From Mesorhizobium australicum (GTDB taxonomy: Bacteria > Pseudomonadota > Alphaproteobacteria > Rhizobiales > Rhizobiaceae), in the NCBI RefSeq assembly GCF_900177325.1, contig NZ_FXBL01000004.1, positions 5,027,501 through 5,091,500 on the forward strand: DNA of 64,000 bases. The letters run 5' to 3'. The notes beneath the pieces are model-generated. The model saw nothing but the letters and a program-made list of their open reading frames with translations, was not told where the DNA came from and made no database searches. The stretch's first letter is position 1. Each line of letters begins with the position of its first letter. Shown in pieces: positions 1 through 12,403 of this stretch. Both the position numbers and the translations under genes were made by a program.

Positions 1-113
1 CTGAAGTTGAACACGCCGATCGTGGTCCAGACCAGCGCGAGGCCGACCGCCATCATGGCGTAGAGCGAGCCCTGGAACAGGCCGCCGAACAGGATATCCG
101 CCACGGTGTTCAT
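1..113 (-). CDS. livH: Branched-chain amino acid ABC permease, LivH type (N-terminal fragment)
   Basis: This is the first 37 or so codons of a membrane permease that runs off the left edge of the window. The visible residues begin MNTVADILFGGLFQGSLYAM and continue into a hydrophobic segment ending in VWTTIGVFNF, as in LivH-family inner-membrane subunits of HAAT importers. The ATG lies 3 bp downstream of the livF stop, so it is the distal gene of the same operon. The fragment is too short to predict the substrate. Confidence 0.8.
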   Translation of the reverse strand, partial: MNTVADILFGGLFQGSLYAMMAVGLALVWTTIGVFNF

Positions 114-116
114 GGT

Positions 117-833
117 TCAGTGCCCGAAATACATGGCCATGATGTCGGAGTGGGCCAGGCTTTCGCCCGGCTTGATCTCCGTTTCCACCTGGCCGTGATT
201 GATGAAATAGAGGTGGTTCGTAAGTTCGAGCAGGAACTCGACATCCTGCTCGACCACGATCAGCGGCACGCCGCTCTTCGAAATGTCGAAGACCGCCTTG
301 CAGAGCTCGTCCTTGATCTTCGGCGCGAGGCCGAGCGTCGGCTCGTCGAGGATCAAAAGCTTCGGATGACTCATCAGCGCAGTGCCGATGGACACCATCT
401 GCCGTTCGCCGCCGGACAAGGTGCGCACACGCTGCCGCCAGCGCGCGCGCAGCTTCGGAAAGAGTGCCAGCACCTTTTCCCGGTTCGCCTCCTCAGCGGC
501 GCGGGCGCGCGGCGTGTAGGCGCCGAGTGCCAGGCAGTCGGCAATGGTCAGGTCCGGGAAAAGCGTGTTGCCCTGCGGAACGTGGATCAGCCCCCTGTCG
601 ACGATGGCCCTCGGGCTCATACCGGTGATGTTCTCGCCTTCGAACTCGACCGCCCCGGCGCGCGGCTTGAGCAGCCCCGATATGGCGCGCAGCAGCGTGG
701 TCTTGCCGTGGCCGTTGGGGCCGAACAGGCCGACATTGCCATTCGCGCCCGCGGCCACGGAAATCCCGTCGAGCACCGTCACCCGGCCATAGCCGGCGGA
801 GAGGCGGGCGACGTTGAGCATGGGAGCGCTCAT
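117..833 (-). CDS. livF: Branched-chain amino acid ABC transporter ATP-binding protein LivF
   Basis: This cytoplasmic ATPase powers a HAAT-type importer. The 238 aa contain Walker A (GPNGHGKTT, about residues 38-46), an intact LSGGERQ signature near 145 and Walker B with the LivF-typical DEPTLGLAP. A longer open frame upstream is only read-through. The ATG at 833 was chosen because it overlaps the livG stop by 4 bp (ATGA), the usual coupling in liv operons, and begins a normal LivF N terminus. The real substrate could be an amino acid, an amide or an aromatic acid. Confidence 0.88.
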   Translation of the reverse strand: MSAPMLNVARLSAGYGRVTVLDGISVAAGANGNVGLFGPNGHGKTTLLRAISGLLKPRAGAVEFEGENITGMSPRAIVDRGLIHVPQGNTLFPDLTIADCLALGAYTPRARAAEEANREKVLALFPKLRARWRQRVRTLSGGERQMVSIGTALMSHPKLLILDEPTLGLAPKIKDELCKAVFDISKSGVPLIVVEQDVEFLLELTNHLYFINHGQVETEIKPGESLAHSDIMAMYFGH

Positions 834-1558
834 GCGACCTTCCTGCTTCCGAGATAGGCTTCCACGACGCGCTGGTCCGCCACCACCGTGCGCGGGTCGC
901 CGAGGGCCAGAACGGAGCCTTCGTTGAGCACGAGCAGGTGCTGCGACAGGCTCATCAGCAGCGTCAGAACATGTTCGATGAGCAATATGGTGATGCCGCG
1001 CGCGGCCGTGCGGCGGATGAGCTCGATCGAACTGTCGATCTCGGGCTTGGTGAGGCTGGACGCCGGCTCGTCGAGCAGCAGCATCTTCGGCTTCATGGCG
1101 ATCGCCGTCGCCAGCATCAGGCACTTGCGCTGGAACACCGACAGCTCGCCCGCCGGGCGGCCGAAATCCTGCGCCGAAAAGCCGACGAATTCGAGCGCTT
1201 CCGCGGCCGAGGCGGCCGCCTCCACCGTCTGCTGGCCGCCGAAGGCCGAGCCCATCAGCGCATTCTCGAACACGGTCAGGCCGTCGAAGGCCGTCTCGCG
1301 CTGAAAGGTGCGGGCGAGACCGAGGCGCGCGATCCGGTGACCGCGGAGCTTCTGGATCTCCACGCCGTCGAAACGGATCGTGCCACGGTCAGGCCCGAAG
1401 GGAATGCCGGTGATAGTGTTGAACAGCGTGCTCTTGCCGCTGCCGTTGGGGCCGGCGATCCCGAAGATCTCGCCGGCCTCGACCTTGAAGGAGACGTTGT
1501 CGACGGCCTTCAGCGAGCCGAAGGCCTTCGAGACGCCGTCCAGTTCCAGCAACGCCAT
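830..1558 (-). CDS. livG: Branched-chain amino acid ABC transporter ATP-binding protein LivG
   Basis: This is the second ATPase of the importer (242 aa). Walker A (GPNGSGKST) lies near residues 36-44, and Walker B reads LLLDEPASSL. The ABC signature is degenerate: LSVFQ stands where LivG proteins normally have LSxGQ. The usual LivG C-terminal extension is short. The gene sits 4 bp after the binding-protein gene and overlaps livF by 4 bp, so the set is one transcript. LivF has a normal signature, so the two composite ATP sites may not be equivalent. Confidence 0.87.
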   Translation of the reverse strand: MALLELDGVSKAFGSLKAVDNVSFKVEAGEIFGIAGPNGSGKSTLFNTITGIPFGPDRGTIRFDGVEIQKLRGHRIARLGLARTFQRETAFDGLTVFENALMGSAFGGQQTVEAAASAAEALEFVGFSAQDFGRPAGELSVFQRKCLMLATAIAMKPKMLLLDEPASSLTKPEIDSSIELIRRTAARGITILLIEHVLTLLMSLSQHLLVLNEGSVLALGDPRTVVADQRVVEAYLGSRKVA

Positions 1559-1562
1559 TGCG

Positions 1563-2816
1563 TCACTTCATCCACGGCTGGATCTGGAACTCTCCGGTCG
1601 CATACTGCTCCGGCGAGATCAGCGTCCGCTTGCCGTCCCAGATCTGGAAGAAGGTGATCGGGATGAAGTCGTCGCCCTGCATAGCGAGATGCGTCGCCTG
1701 GTCAAACTTCAGCCGGCCGGCGGAGATTTGCTTGTCGGTCTCGCCGAGCGCCTTCATGACGGCGGCATGGTCGGAGGCATCGCCCGCCTTCTTGAGAGCA
1801 TCGAGGTAGAGATAGACGGTCTCATAGAGCGCGACGCCGTAGGTGCCGCTCTCGGTGCCGTATTTCGCCTTGTATTTCGCAGCCACTTCGTCCGCCCGCG
1901 GGTTCTTCGGCGTGGTCAGCGGGCCGCCCAGCAGGTTGTAGATGATGCCGGTCGAATTCGCCTTCGTCAGCTCGACGAACTCAGGCACGCTCGGCGCATA
2001 CTGCAGGAAGACGAGGCTCTTGGTCGGCTGCTCCATAAACTGGTTGAGGAACGAGGCCGAGTTGCCCGGCAGGTAGTCGGTGTTGATGACCACGTCCGGA
2101 ACGTCGCCGCGCACCTTTGTCAGGATGGCGCGCCAGTCGGTGACTTCGCCGAACGGCACGAGTTCATCGACCGTGATCGTCCAGCCCTGTTCGGTGAAGG
2201 TCTTCTTCATGCCCTCGGAGATGGTCTTCGAATAGGCGTTGTCGGACGAGATGATCGCCACCTTCTTGGTCGGCAGCTGGATCTTTCCGTCCTTGGCGAG
2301 CTTCTCGACGAAATAGGTCACGTCGGTGTTGTAGGCGTCGAAGGACGGCGTCAGCGACCAGCAGCAGGTATATTTGGCCGGATCCGGCGCAATGATGTCG
2401 CGCGTCTGCTGCGAGGTGGCGGAGAGCACGTAAGGCATTTCCGCCTCAGCCATGTTCTCGATTTCGAAATTGGTCAGGCTGGCGTAGCCGGTGGTCATGA
2501 AATGCACGTCGGGATCGCCGAGCAGGCGCTCCACCGCGCTGGTGACGTTGCCGGCCGACTGGTCCTTCACATCGCCGACGACAAGCTCAAAGGTGTTGCC
2601 GTTGAAACCTCCGGCGGCATTGATCTCGTCGATGGCGAGCTGCGCGCCGCGCTGGAACTCCTGACCGTCGGCCGCGGCCGGTCCGGTCTGCGGCGCGAGC
2701 AGTCCGATCTTGATCGTGTCGGCCCATGCAGCCCCGCCGGCCGTAGCGGCCAATGCTGCGAGCGAAGCCCCCAGGAGAAGGCGGCGGACACGAGAACCCA
2801 TGGTATTCGACATCAT
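1563..2816 (-). CDS. Periplasmic substrate-binding protein of a HAAT/LivK-type ABC transporter
   Basis: A 417-aa secreted receptor that leads the liv operon. The N terminus carries a Sec signal peptide (basic SRVRRLLLG, hydrophobic core, probable cleavage after GGAAWA). The mature protein begins DTIKIGLLAPQTGP, the classic start of type I periplasmic binding proteins of the LivK/AmiC family. A ribosome-binding site (AGAGGGG) lies 7 bases before two adjacent ATG codons, either of which could start. The ligand is unknown. The divergent hydrolase next door may act on or produce it. Confidence 0.85.
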   Translation of the reverse strand: MMSNTMGSRVRRLLLGASLAALAATAGGAAWADTIKIGLLAPQTGPAAADGQEFQRGAQLAIDEINAAGGFNGNTFELVVGDVKDQSAGNVTSAVERLLGDPDVHFMTTGYASLTNFEIENMAEAEMPYVLSATSQQTRDIIAPDPAKYTCCWSLTPSFDAYNTDVTYFVEKLAKDGKIQLPTKKVAIISSDNAYSKTISEGMKKTFTEQGWTITVDELVPFGEVTDWRAILTKVRGDVPDVVINTDYLPGNSASFLNQFMEQPTKSLVFLQYAPSVPEFVELTKANSTGIIYNLLGGPLTTPKNPRADEVAAKYKAKYGTESGTYGVALYETVYLYLDALKKAGDASDHAAVMKALGETDKQISAGRLKFDQATHLAMQGDDFIPITFFQIWDGKRTLISPEQYATGEFQIQPWMK

Positions 2817-2997
2817 ATTACGACCCCTCTGGAACCCTTGTTGGACAGGTTGAATAATTGACAATCTATGCACATGCGGTCCAATCTGAAAAGACATTTT
2901 CACACCCCGGCGCGATCTTTTGCCTACTCGCTGGACTCGCCGGCGCGGGTGATGAATTGATGTGCAGGCAGTGAATATCGCGAAAACGGAGGCCCCG

Positions 2998-3825
2998 GTG
3001 GCAACGAAGAAGTCCAAGATCGAGACAAGTCATGGCACGCTCGCGGTACGGGAGACCGACAGTTCCGGCATGCCGTTGCTGATGATCCACGGCAATTCGT
3101 CGAGCAGCGAAGTCTTCCGCAACCAGTTCGAGGGACAGATCGGCCGGGATTACCATCTGATCGCGATCGACCTGCCCGGACATGGCGAGTCCGCCGACGC
3201 GATCGATCCGGACCGCACCTACAACATGCCCGGCTATGCCGACGCCTTCACCGAGGCGATGCTCAAGCTCGGCTACGACCGCGCGGCGATCTTCGGCTGG
3301 TCGCTCGGGGGTCATATCGGTCTCGAAATGATCGGTCTCTACAAGGGAATGCTCGGCCTGATGATCACCGGCACGCCGCCGGTCTCGGCAGCCGACCTCG
3401 GCAACGGCTTTCTTCCGAGCCCGCACATGGGTCTGGCCGGCAAGGAGCATTTCACCGCCGAAGACGTCGACGCCTACGCGCACAGCACCTGCGGCGAGCC
3501 CTATGACCAGTTGCTCCACGACGCGGTGAAGCGCACCGACGGGCGGGCGCGCGCCATGATGCTCGGCAAGTTCGCGCAGGGCGTCGGCCGCGACCAGGCG
3601 CAGATCGTGCTCGGCGACACGCCGCCGATCGCCGTGGTCAACGGCGCGGACGAGCCCTTCGTCAATGTCGCCTTCGTCGACACGATCCCCTTCTCCAATT
3701 TGTGGGAGGGCAAGAAATTCGTCATCGAAAAATCCGGCCATGCGCCGTTCTGGGATTCGCCGGACCGTTTCGACCCGATCCTCGACCGCTTCCTGAAGAG
3801 CCTGGAGCCGGCCTGGCGCAAATAG
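2998..3825 (+). CDS. Alpha/beta hydrolase fold protein
   Basis: A probable cytoplasmic esterase or hydrolase of 275 aa. It shows the oxyanion HGN (residues 31-33), nucleophile elbow GWSLGG (Ser about 102), acid residue in NGADEPF and catalytic His in KSGHAPFWD near the C terminus, so the triad is complete. The GTG at 2998 is preceded at 5 bases by GGAGG. A GTG at 2962 would add 12 codons but lacks a good ribosome-binding site. It is divergent from the liv operon. Substrate unknown. Confidence 0.8.
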   Translation: MATKKSKIETSHGTLAVRETDSSGMPLLMIHGNSSSSEVFRNQFEGQIGRDYHLIAIDLPGHGESADAIDPDRTYNMPGYADAFTEAMLKLGYDRAAIFGWSLGGHIGLEMIGLYKGMLGLMITGTPPVSAADLGNGFLPSPHMGLAGKEHFTAEDVDAYAHSTCGEPYDQLLHDAVKRTDGRARAMMLGKFAQGVGRDQAQIVLGDTPPIAVVNGADEPFVNVAFVDTIPFSNLWEGKKFVIEKSGHAPFWDSPDRFDPILDRFLKSLEPAWRK

Positions 3826-3852
3826 GCTGCGACGCCGCGAAGGCGGGCGAGG

Positions 3853-7659
<3,807 letters not shown>

Positions 7660-7690
7660 CACCTGTCCTTTATGCGACGAGGTCTTCGTC

Positions 7691-7710
7691 ACATAAAGAC
7701 ATCTTTATGT
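7691..7710. promoter_or_regulatory. Candidate operator palindrome upstream of metH
   Basis: Two perfect 9-bp arms, ACATAAAGA and TCTTTATGT, are separated by CA. A third CATAAAG half-site lies nearer the metH start. ArsR-type methionine regulators responding to SAH or SAM (SahR/SamR) control metH in many proteobacteria through AT-rich palindromes, so such a repressor is a reasonable candidate. No regulator gene is in the window. No SAM riboswitch was recognised here. Confidence 0.6.
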
Positions 7711-7740
7711 CAACATGCGGCAAGTTGCAGAATGAATTTG

Positions 7741-7926
7741 CTACTCGTCCTGCAGCTCCTCGATCAACTCGCCGAAGAGACGTTTCAGCGTCCGCACACC
7801 CGCCTCATCCCGGTGAACGGCCAGTCGCTCGATCTGCGCCCGGGCGCCGGCGACAATGTCCGCCTCCGGCGGCTGAGCGACGAGCCAGCACAGGAACACC
7901 TGTTCGGGCGACGGCAATGGCCGCAT
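7741..7926 (-). CDS. Small conserved-looking protein coupled to nrdB
   Basis: A 61-aa acidic protein (starts [10 protein letters not shown], ends EELIEELQDE region) with no recognisable domain. Its ATG shares one base with the nrdB stop (TGATG), suggesting translational coupling. An in-frame ATG 9 bp upstream is an alternative start. It ends the nrdAB transcript. A role with ribonucleotide reductase is inferred only from position. Confidence 0.6.
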   Translation of the reverse strand: MRPLPSPEQVFLCWLVAQPPEADIVAGARAQIERLAVHRDEAGVRTLKRLFGELIEELQDE

Positions 7927-9056
7927 CAGTCCCATGCCAGCGCTCCGCCATTCTGGTATTCGATGACGCGGGTCTCGAAGAAGTTCTTCTCCTTCTTGAG
8001 GTCCATTGCCTCCGACATCCAGGGGAACGGGTTCTCCGCTTCCGCGAACACCGGAACGAGACCGAGCTGCGCGCAGCGGCGGTTGGCGATGAAGTGCATG
8101 TACTGTTCGCACAGCGCCGCGTTCAGCCCGAGGAAGCCGCGCGGCATGGTGTCCCGGCCATAGGCCGCTTCCAGTTCCGCCGCGTTGGATATCATCCCCC
8201 GCACCTCGTCCTGGAACGCCTTCGTCCACAGGTGCGGGTTCTCCAGCTTGATCTGGTTGATGACGTCGATGCCGAAATTGAGATGGATGGATTCGTCGCG
8301 CAGGATGTACTGGTACTGCTCGGCGATGCCGACCATCTTGTTGCGGCGCCCGAGCGACAGGATCTGCGCGAAGCCGGTGTAGAACCACATCCCCTCGAAG
8401 ATGACGTAGAAGGCGACGAGATCGCGCAGGAAAGACTGGTCGGCCTCCGGCGTGCCGGTCCTGAAGTCCGGATTGTCGAGGTTCTGCGTGTGCTTCAGCG
8501 CCCAGGCCGCCTTGTCGGTGATCGACGGCACCTCGCGATACATGTTGAACAGCTCGCCCTCGTCGAGGCTGAGGCTTTCCACGATATACTGGAAGGTGTG
8601 GGTGTGGATCGCCTCCTCGAAAGCCTGCCGGAGCAGATACTGGCGGCATTCGGGGTTGGTGAGGTGCCGGTAGATGGCGAGCACGATGTTGTTCGCCACC
8701 AGGCTTTCCGAGGCGGCGAAGAAGCCGAGGTTGCGCTTGATCATGCGCCGCTCGTCGTCGGTCAGGCCTTCGCGTGACTTCCACAGCGCGATGTCAGCCT
8801 GCATCGACACTTCGGTCGGCATCCAGTGATTGTTGCAGCCGGAAAGATATTTCTCCCACGCCCAGCGGTATTTCAGCGGCAGCAGCTGGTTCACGTCGGC
8901 ACGGGCGTTGATCATGCGCTTGTCGTCAACCGAGACGCGCGCGCCGCCGCGTTCGATCTCGCCGAGGCCGGTGGCGTCGACGGCGGGAGCATCCGTGCCG
9001 AGCGGCGGGATGGGAGAATTGGGCTTGGGTTCGGACCAGTCGAGCATTGGAGGCAT
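7926..9056 (-). CDS. nrdB: Ribonucleotide reductase class I beta subunit, class Ic-like (Phe at radical site)
   Basis: The R2 subunit (376 aa) houses the dimetal radical cofactor used by NrdA to reduce ribonucleotides. The metal-ligand helix reads EAIHTHTF: Glu148 and His151 are ligands, and Phe155 occupies the place of the radical Tyr (Tyr122 in E. coli). Residue 82 is Glu in MPTEVSM where class Ia has Asp. The second ligand pair is in RDESIH. Phe plus Glu is the pattern of Chlamydia R2c, which uses Mn(IV)/Fe(III). Start may be 9056 or the ATG at 9047; AGGA is very close to the first. Confidence 0.93.
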   Translation of the reverse strand: MPPMLDWSEPKPNSPIPPLGTDAPAVDATGLGEIERGGARVSVDDKRMINARADVNQLLPLKYRWAWEKYLSGCNNHWMPTEVSMQADIALWKSREGLTDDERRMIKRNLGFFAASESLVANNIVLAIYRHLTNPECRQYLLRQAFEEAIHTHTFQYIVESLSLDEGELFNMYREVPSITDKAAWALKHTQNLDNPDFRTGTPEADQSFLRDLVAFYVIFEGMWFYTGFAQILSLGRRNKMVGIAEQYQYILRDESIHLNFGIDVINQIKLENPHLWTKAFQDEVRGMISNAAELEAAYGRDTMPRGFLGLNAALCEQYMHFIANRRCAQLGLVPVFAEAENPFPWMSEAMDLKKEKNFFETRVIEYQNGGALAWD

Positions 9057-9081
9057 CTTCCTGAATATAGAAAATCGGAGG

Positions 9082-9190
9082 CGTCATCCCGGCCAAGAGA
9101 GCGAGGCGACCGCGAGCCGGGATCCAGTCCGCCGACGTTGCGGGCTGGATCCCGGATAGCCTCCGCTGCGCTGCGGCTTCCGGGATGACG
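9082..9190. repeat. Intergenic palindromic repeat between nrdA and nrdB
   Basis: Outer arms CGTCATCCCGG (9082-9092) and CCGGGATGACG (9180-9190) are perfect inverse complements. Nested inside is a second inverted pair around CCGGGATCCAG and CTGGATCCCGG. This matches the style of short interspersed palindromes common in rhizobial genomes (from memory). It would fold into a long cruciform or RNA hairpin between two cotranscribed genes and might tune nrdB relative to nrdA. Confidence 0.75.
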
Positions 9191-9209
9191 CGGATGGGCG
9201 GAGCGGCGT

Positions 9210-12101
9210 CTACTGGCAGGCCTCGCAGTCGGGATCGTCGATGGCGCAGGCCTTGCCCCAGGCGGCATCCGGATTGACGACGATCGGCTGGGATGCGGGT
9301 GCAGCGGCAACCACGGCCGACACCGCGTTCAGCTTTCCGTCCGTGCCCTTCAGCGTCGACTTCTCGACATGGGTCGCCGATCGCGAGCGCAGGTAGTAGG
9401 TCGTCTTCAACCCCTTCCTCCACGCCAGGCGATACAGCTCGTCCAGCTTCTTGCCCGACGGATTGGCGATGTAGAGGTTGAGCGACTGCGCCTGGTCGAT
9501 CCATTTTTGCCGGCGCGAGGCGGCCTCGATCAGCCACGCGGTGTCGAGCTCGAACGCGGTCGCATAGAGCGCCTTCAGGTCGTCCGGCACACGGTCGATC
9601 TGGCCGACGGACCCGTCGAAATACTTCAGGTCCGACACCATCACCTCGTCCCAGAGGCCGCGCATCTTCAGGTCGTGAACGAGCTGCGCGTTCACGACGG
9701 TGAAGTCGCCCGACATGTTCGATTTGACGAACAGGTTCTGGTAGCCGGGCTCGATCGACTGCGACACGCCGCAAATGTTGGAGATCGTGGCGGTGGGTGC
9801 GATCGCCATCGTATTGGAGTTGCGCATGCCGGTGGTCTTCACCCGCCTGCGGAGCCCCTCCCAGTCGAGTGTCGAGGCGGCATCCATCTCGACGCCGGGC
9901 CGCGCCTCCTCCAGCAGCCGGATCGAGTCGATGGGAAGAATGCCCTTCGACCAGAGCGAGCCGTCAAAGCTCGGATAGCGCCCGCGTTCGGCCGCGAGAT
10001 CGACCGAAGCCGAGATCGCATGGTAGCTGATCGCCTCCATCGAGCGATCCGCGAACTGCACCGCGGCGTCCGACGCGTACGGGATGCGCAATGTCTGCAG
10101 CGCGTCCTGGAAACCCATCAGGCCGAGACCGACCGGACGGTGCCTGAGGTTCGAGCGCCGCGCCTCCGGGATCGTGTAGAAATTGATGTCGACGACATTG
10201 TCGAGCATGCGCATCGCCGTGCCGACCGTCCTCGCCAGGCGATCCAGGTCGAGACCCTTTTCGGTGACGTGGTTGGCGAGGTTGACGGAGCCGAGATTGC
10301 ACACCGCCACCTCGTCCCTCGACGTGTTCAGCGTGATCTCCGTGCACAGGTTGGAGGAGTGCACGACGCCGACATGGCCCTGCGGCGAGCGGATGTTGCA
10401 AGGATCCTTGAACGTGATCCAGGGATGCCCCGTCTCGAACAGCATCGTGAGCATCCTGCGCCACAGGTCCACGGCGCGGACCTTGCGGAACACCTTCATG
10501 CCGCCGGCCGCCGCCTTCGCCTCATAGGCTTCGTAGGCCGCGCGGAATGCCGTGCCGTAGAGGTCGTGCAGGTCCGGCACCTCGTCGGGAGAGAACAGCG
10601 TCCACTCGGCATCGGCCTCGACGCGCTCCATGAAAAGGTCCGGCACCCAGTTGGCCGTATTCATGTCGTGCGTGCGGCGGCGGTCGTCGCCGGTGTTCTT
10701 GCGCAGGTCGAGGAACTCCTCGATGTCGACATGCCACGTCTCGAGATAGGCGCAGACCGCACCCTTGCGCTTGCCGCCCTGGTTGACGGCGATCGCGGTG
10801 TCGTTGGCGACCTTCAGGAACGGCACCACGCCCTGGCTCTCGCCATTGGTGCCCTTGATGTGGGCGCCGAGCCCGCGCACCGGCGTCCAGTCGTTGCCGA
10901 GCCCGCCGGAATATTTGGCGAGCAGCGCATTGTCCTTGATGCCCTTGAAGATCGCGTCGAGATCGTCGCCGATCGTGGTCAGGAAGCAGGAGGAGAGCTG
11001 CGGCCGCGTCGTGCCCGAATTGAACAGCGTCGGGGTCGAGGCCATGAAGTCGAACGAGGAGAGCAGGTCGTAGAACTCGATCGCCCTCGCCTCGCGGTCG
11101 ATCTCGCGGATTGCCAGTCCCATCGCCACGCGCATGAAGAAGGCTTGCGGCAACTCGAAGCGCCTTCCGCGCGTGTGCAGGAAATAGCGGTCGTAGAGGG
11201 TCTGGAGACCGAGATACTGGAAGTTCAGGTCACGTTCCGGCTTGAGGGCCGCGCCGAGCCTGGCGAGATCGAAGCGGCCGAGTTCCGGATCGATCAGTTC
11301 GGCCTCGATGCCCGTCTTGACGAAATCCGGGAAATAGCTCGCATAGCGCTTGGCCATGTCGGCCTGCGTTGCCAGCTCCGTCCGGCCGGAGACGAAGGAC
11401 AGCGCTTCCCGCCGCAGCCGGTCGAGCAGCAGGCGAGCCGAGACGAAGGCATAGTTCGGCTCCTGCTCGACCAGCGTGCGCGCGGCGAGGATCGGGGCGA
11501 GCGACAGTTCGTCGAGCGTGATGCCGTCGTAGAGGTTGCGTCTTGCCTCGGCGAGGATCGGCTGGGCGGAGACCGCATCGAGACCGTCACAAGCCTCATC
11601 GACGATCCGTGCCAGCCGCGCCTCGTCCAGCGGCAGCAGCGCGCCGTCCTCGGCTTTCACGTGCAGCGAAGGCGCCGCCTGTTCGACGGCCGCGGCCTTT
11701 TCGGCGGCGCGCTCGCGCGCCCGTTCCTCGCGATAGAGCACATAGGCGCGCGCTATCTTGTGATGCTCGCCGCGCATCAGGGCGAGTTCGACCTGGTCCT
11801 GCACGTCCTCGATGTGGAAGATCCTGCCCTCGCCGACGCGGCGCGTCAGCGCGGTCACGACCTGTTCCGTCAGGTCCTCGACGACGTCATGGACGCGCCG
11901 CGACCCCGCGGCCGTCGAGCCCTCCACCGCCAGGAAGGCCTTGGTGAGAGCCACGGTGATCTTCGTCGGATCGAACGGCGTCAGGCCGCCGTTGCGCCGG
12001 ATGACCCGGTAGCCGGGCTCCGCGCCCCGCCGCGCGCCGGTGTCGAGGGAGGGAGGAACCGGTGAGGTTCCCATGGTGTCGAGTGTCGCAGTCGCCGGCA
12101 T
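9210..12101 (-). CDS. nrdA: Ribonucleoside-diphosphate reductase alpha subunit
   Basis: The catalytic and allosteric subunit (963 aa) of class I ribonucleotide reductase. The N-terminal 230 residues hold two ATP-cone-like modules (about 30-120 and 145-230), more than in E. coli NrdA but like chlamydial NrdA, the partner of R2c. The catalytic barrel has the NLCTE motif with the thiyl Cys. The C terminus ends CEACQ, the shuttle cysteine pair. The ATG at 12101 follows GGGGAAAAG. Upstream lie a cobalamin riboswitch and a hairpin over the ribosome-binding site, so synthesis should fall when B12 is plentiful. Confidence 0.96.
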   Translation of the reverse strand: MPATATLDTMGTSPVPPSLDTGARRGAEPGYRVIRRNGGLTPFDPTKITVALTKAFLAVEGSTAAGSRRVHDVVEDLTEQVVTALTRRVGEGRIFHIEDVQDQVELALMRGEHHKIARAYVLYREERARERAAEKAAAVEQAAPSLHVKAEDGALLPLDEARLARIVDEACDGLDAVSAQPILAEARRNLYDGITLDELSLAPILAARTLVEQEPNYAFVSARLLLDRLRREALSFVSGRTELATQADMAKRYASYFPDFVKTGIEAELIDPELGRFDLARLGAALKPERDLNFQYLGLQTLYDRYFLHTRGRRFELPQAFFMRVAMGLAIREIDREARAIEFYDLLSSFDFMASTPTLFNSGTTRPQLSSCFLTTIGDDLDAIFKGIKDNALLAKYSGGLGNDWTPVRGLGAHIKGTNGESQGVVPFLKVANDTAIAVNQGGKRKGAVCAYLETWHVDIEEFLDLRKNTGDDRRRTHDMNTANWVPDLFMERVEADAEWTLFSPDEVPDLHDLYGTAFRAAYEAYEAKAAAGGMKVFRKVRAVDLWRRMLTMLFETGHPWITFKDPCNIRSPQGHVGVVHSSNLCTEITLNTSRDEVAVCNLGSVNLANHVTEKGLDLDRLARTVGTAMRMLDNVVDINFYTIPEARRSNLRHRPVGLGLMGFQDALQTLRIPYASDAAVQFADRSMEAISYHAISASVDLAAERGRYPSFDGSLWSKGILPIDSIRLLEEARPGVEMDAASTLDWEGLRRRVKTTGMRNSNTMAIAPTATISNICGVSQSIEPGYQNLFVKSNMSGDFTVVNAQLVHDLKMRGLWDEVMVSDLKYFDGSVGQIDRVPDDLKALYATAFELDTAWLIEAASRRQKWIDQAQSLNLYIANPSGKKLDELYRLAWRKGLKTTYYLRSRSATHVEKSTLKGTDGKLNAVSAVVAAAPASQPIVVNPDAAWGKACAIDDPDCEACQ

Positions 12102-12106
12102 CTTTT

Positions 12107-12129
12107 CCCCGTAGGCGTTGTGGACGGGG
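12107..12129 (-). promoter_or_regulatory. Hairpin sequestering the nrdA ribosome-binding site
   Basis: In the nrdA leader, CCCCGT and ACGGGG can pair across an 11-base loop. The 3' arm is the GGGG of the nrdA Shine-Dalgarno sequence, ending 5 bases before the ATG. This is a plausible translational expression platform for the upstream cobalamin riboswitch. The stem is only 6 bp. Confidence 0.5.
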
Positions 12130-12227
12130 ATGGCGTGGAACGCATGCCGGACGCGGGCTCCTCAAGCCGCACGCAGACACAGCGCACCGCCGGGACACCC
12201 CGCCCGTGGTTCGTTCAGATCCGTCAC

Positions 12228-12403
12228 GGCAGGTCTCCTGGCTCGCAGGTCGCCGCTTTTGTCGGCCTTCCCGGCGCCGTCAGGCACCAGTGGCTAATCT
12301 CGACGCAAGCTCACTGCTTACAGTTGCGGGGGCAGCGCCGGCATTGTGAACACGCACCGGCTTCCCTCTTAGCTTCCGAGCTGGAACGACTCGGAAGAAC
12401 CAT
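12228..12403 (-). promoter_or_regulatory. Cobalamin (B12) riboswitch upstream of nrdA
   Basis: Read on the minus strand, the leader contains the conserved blocks of the RF00174 class in order: GGTTC at the 5' side, GGGAAGCCGGTG, GCTGCCCCCGCAACTGTAAG, AGCCACTG, GCCGGGAAGGC, and the B12 box AGCCAGGAGACCTGCC (complement of 12228-12243). The match is extensive. B12 riboswitches before class I reductases usually mean the cell also has the B12-dependent class II enzyme NrdJ and silences nrdAB when cobalamin is available; nrdJ is not in this window. Confidence 0.95.

Noticed and set aside
7660..7740. SAM riboswitch upstream of metH
   Set aside because: The leader is under 90 bp, and I see only a protein-type palindrome, no SAM-I or SAM-II consensus blocks.
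9369..12065. Long plus-strand frame opposite nrdA
   Set aside because: It mirrors nrdA codons, has no start signal or recognisable domain, and nrdA itself is certain.
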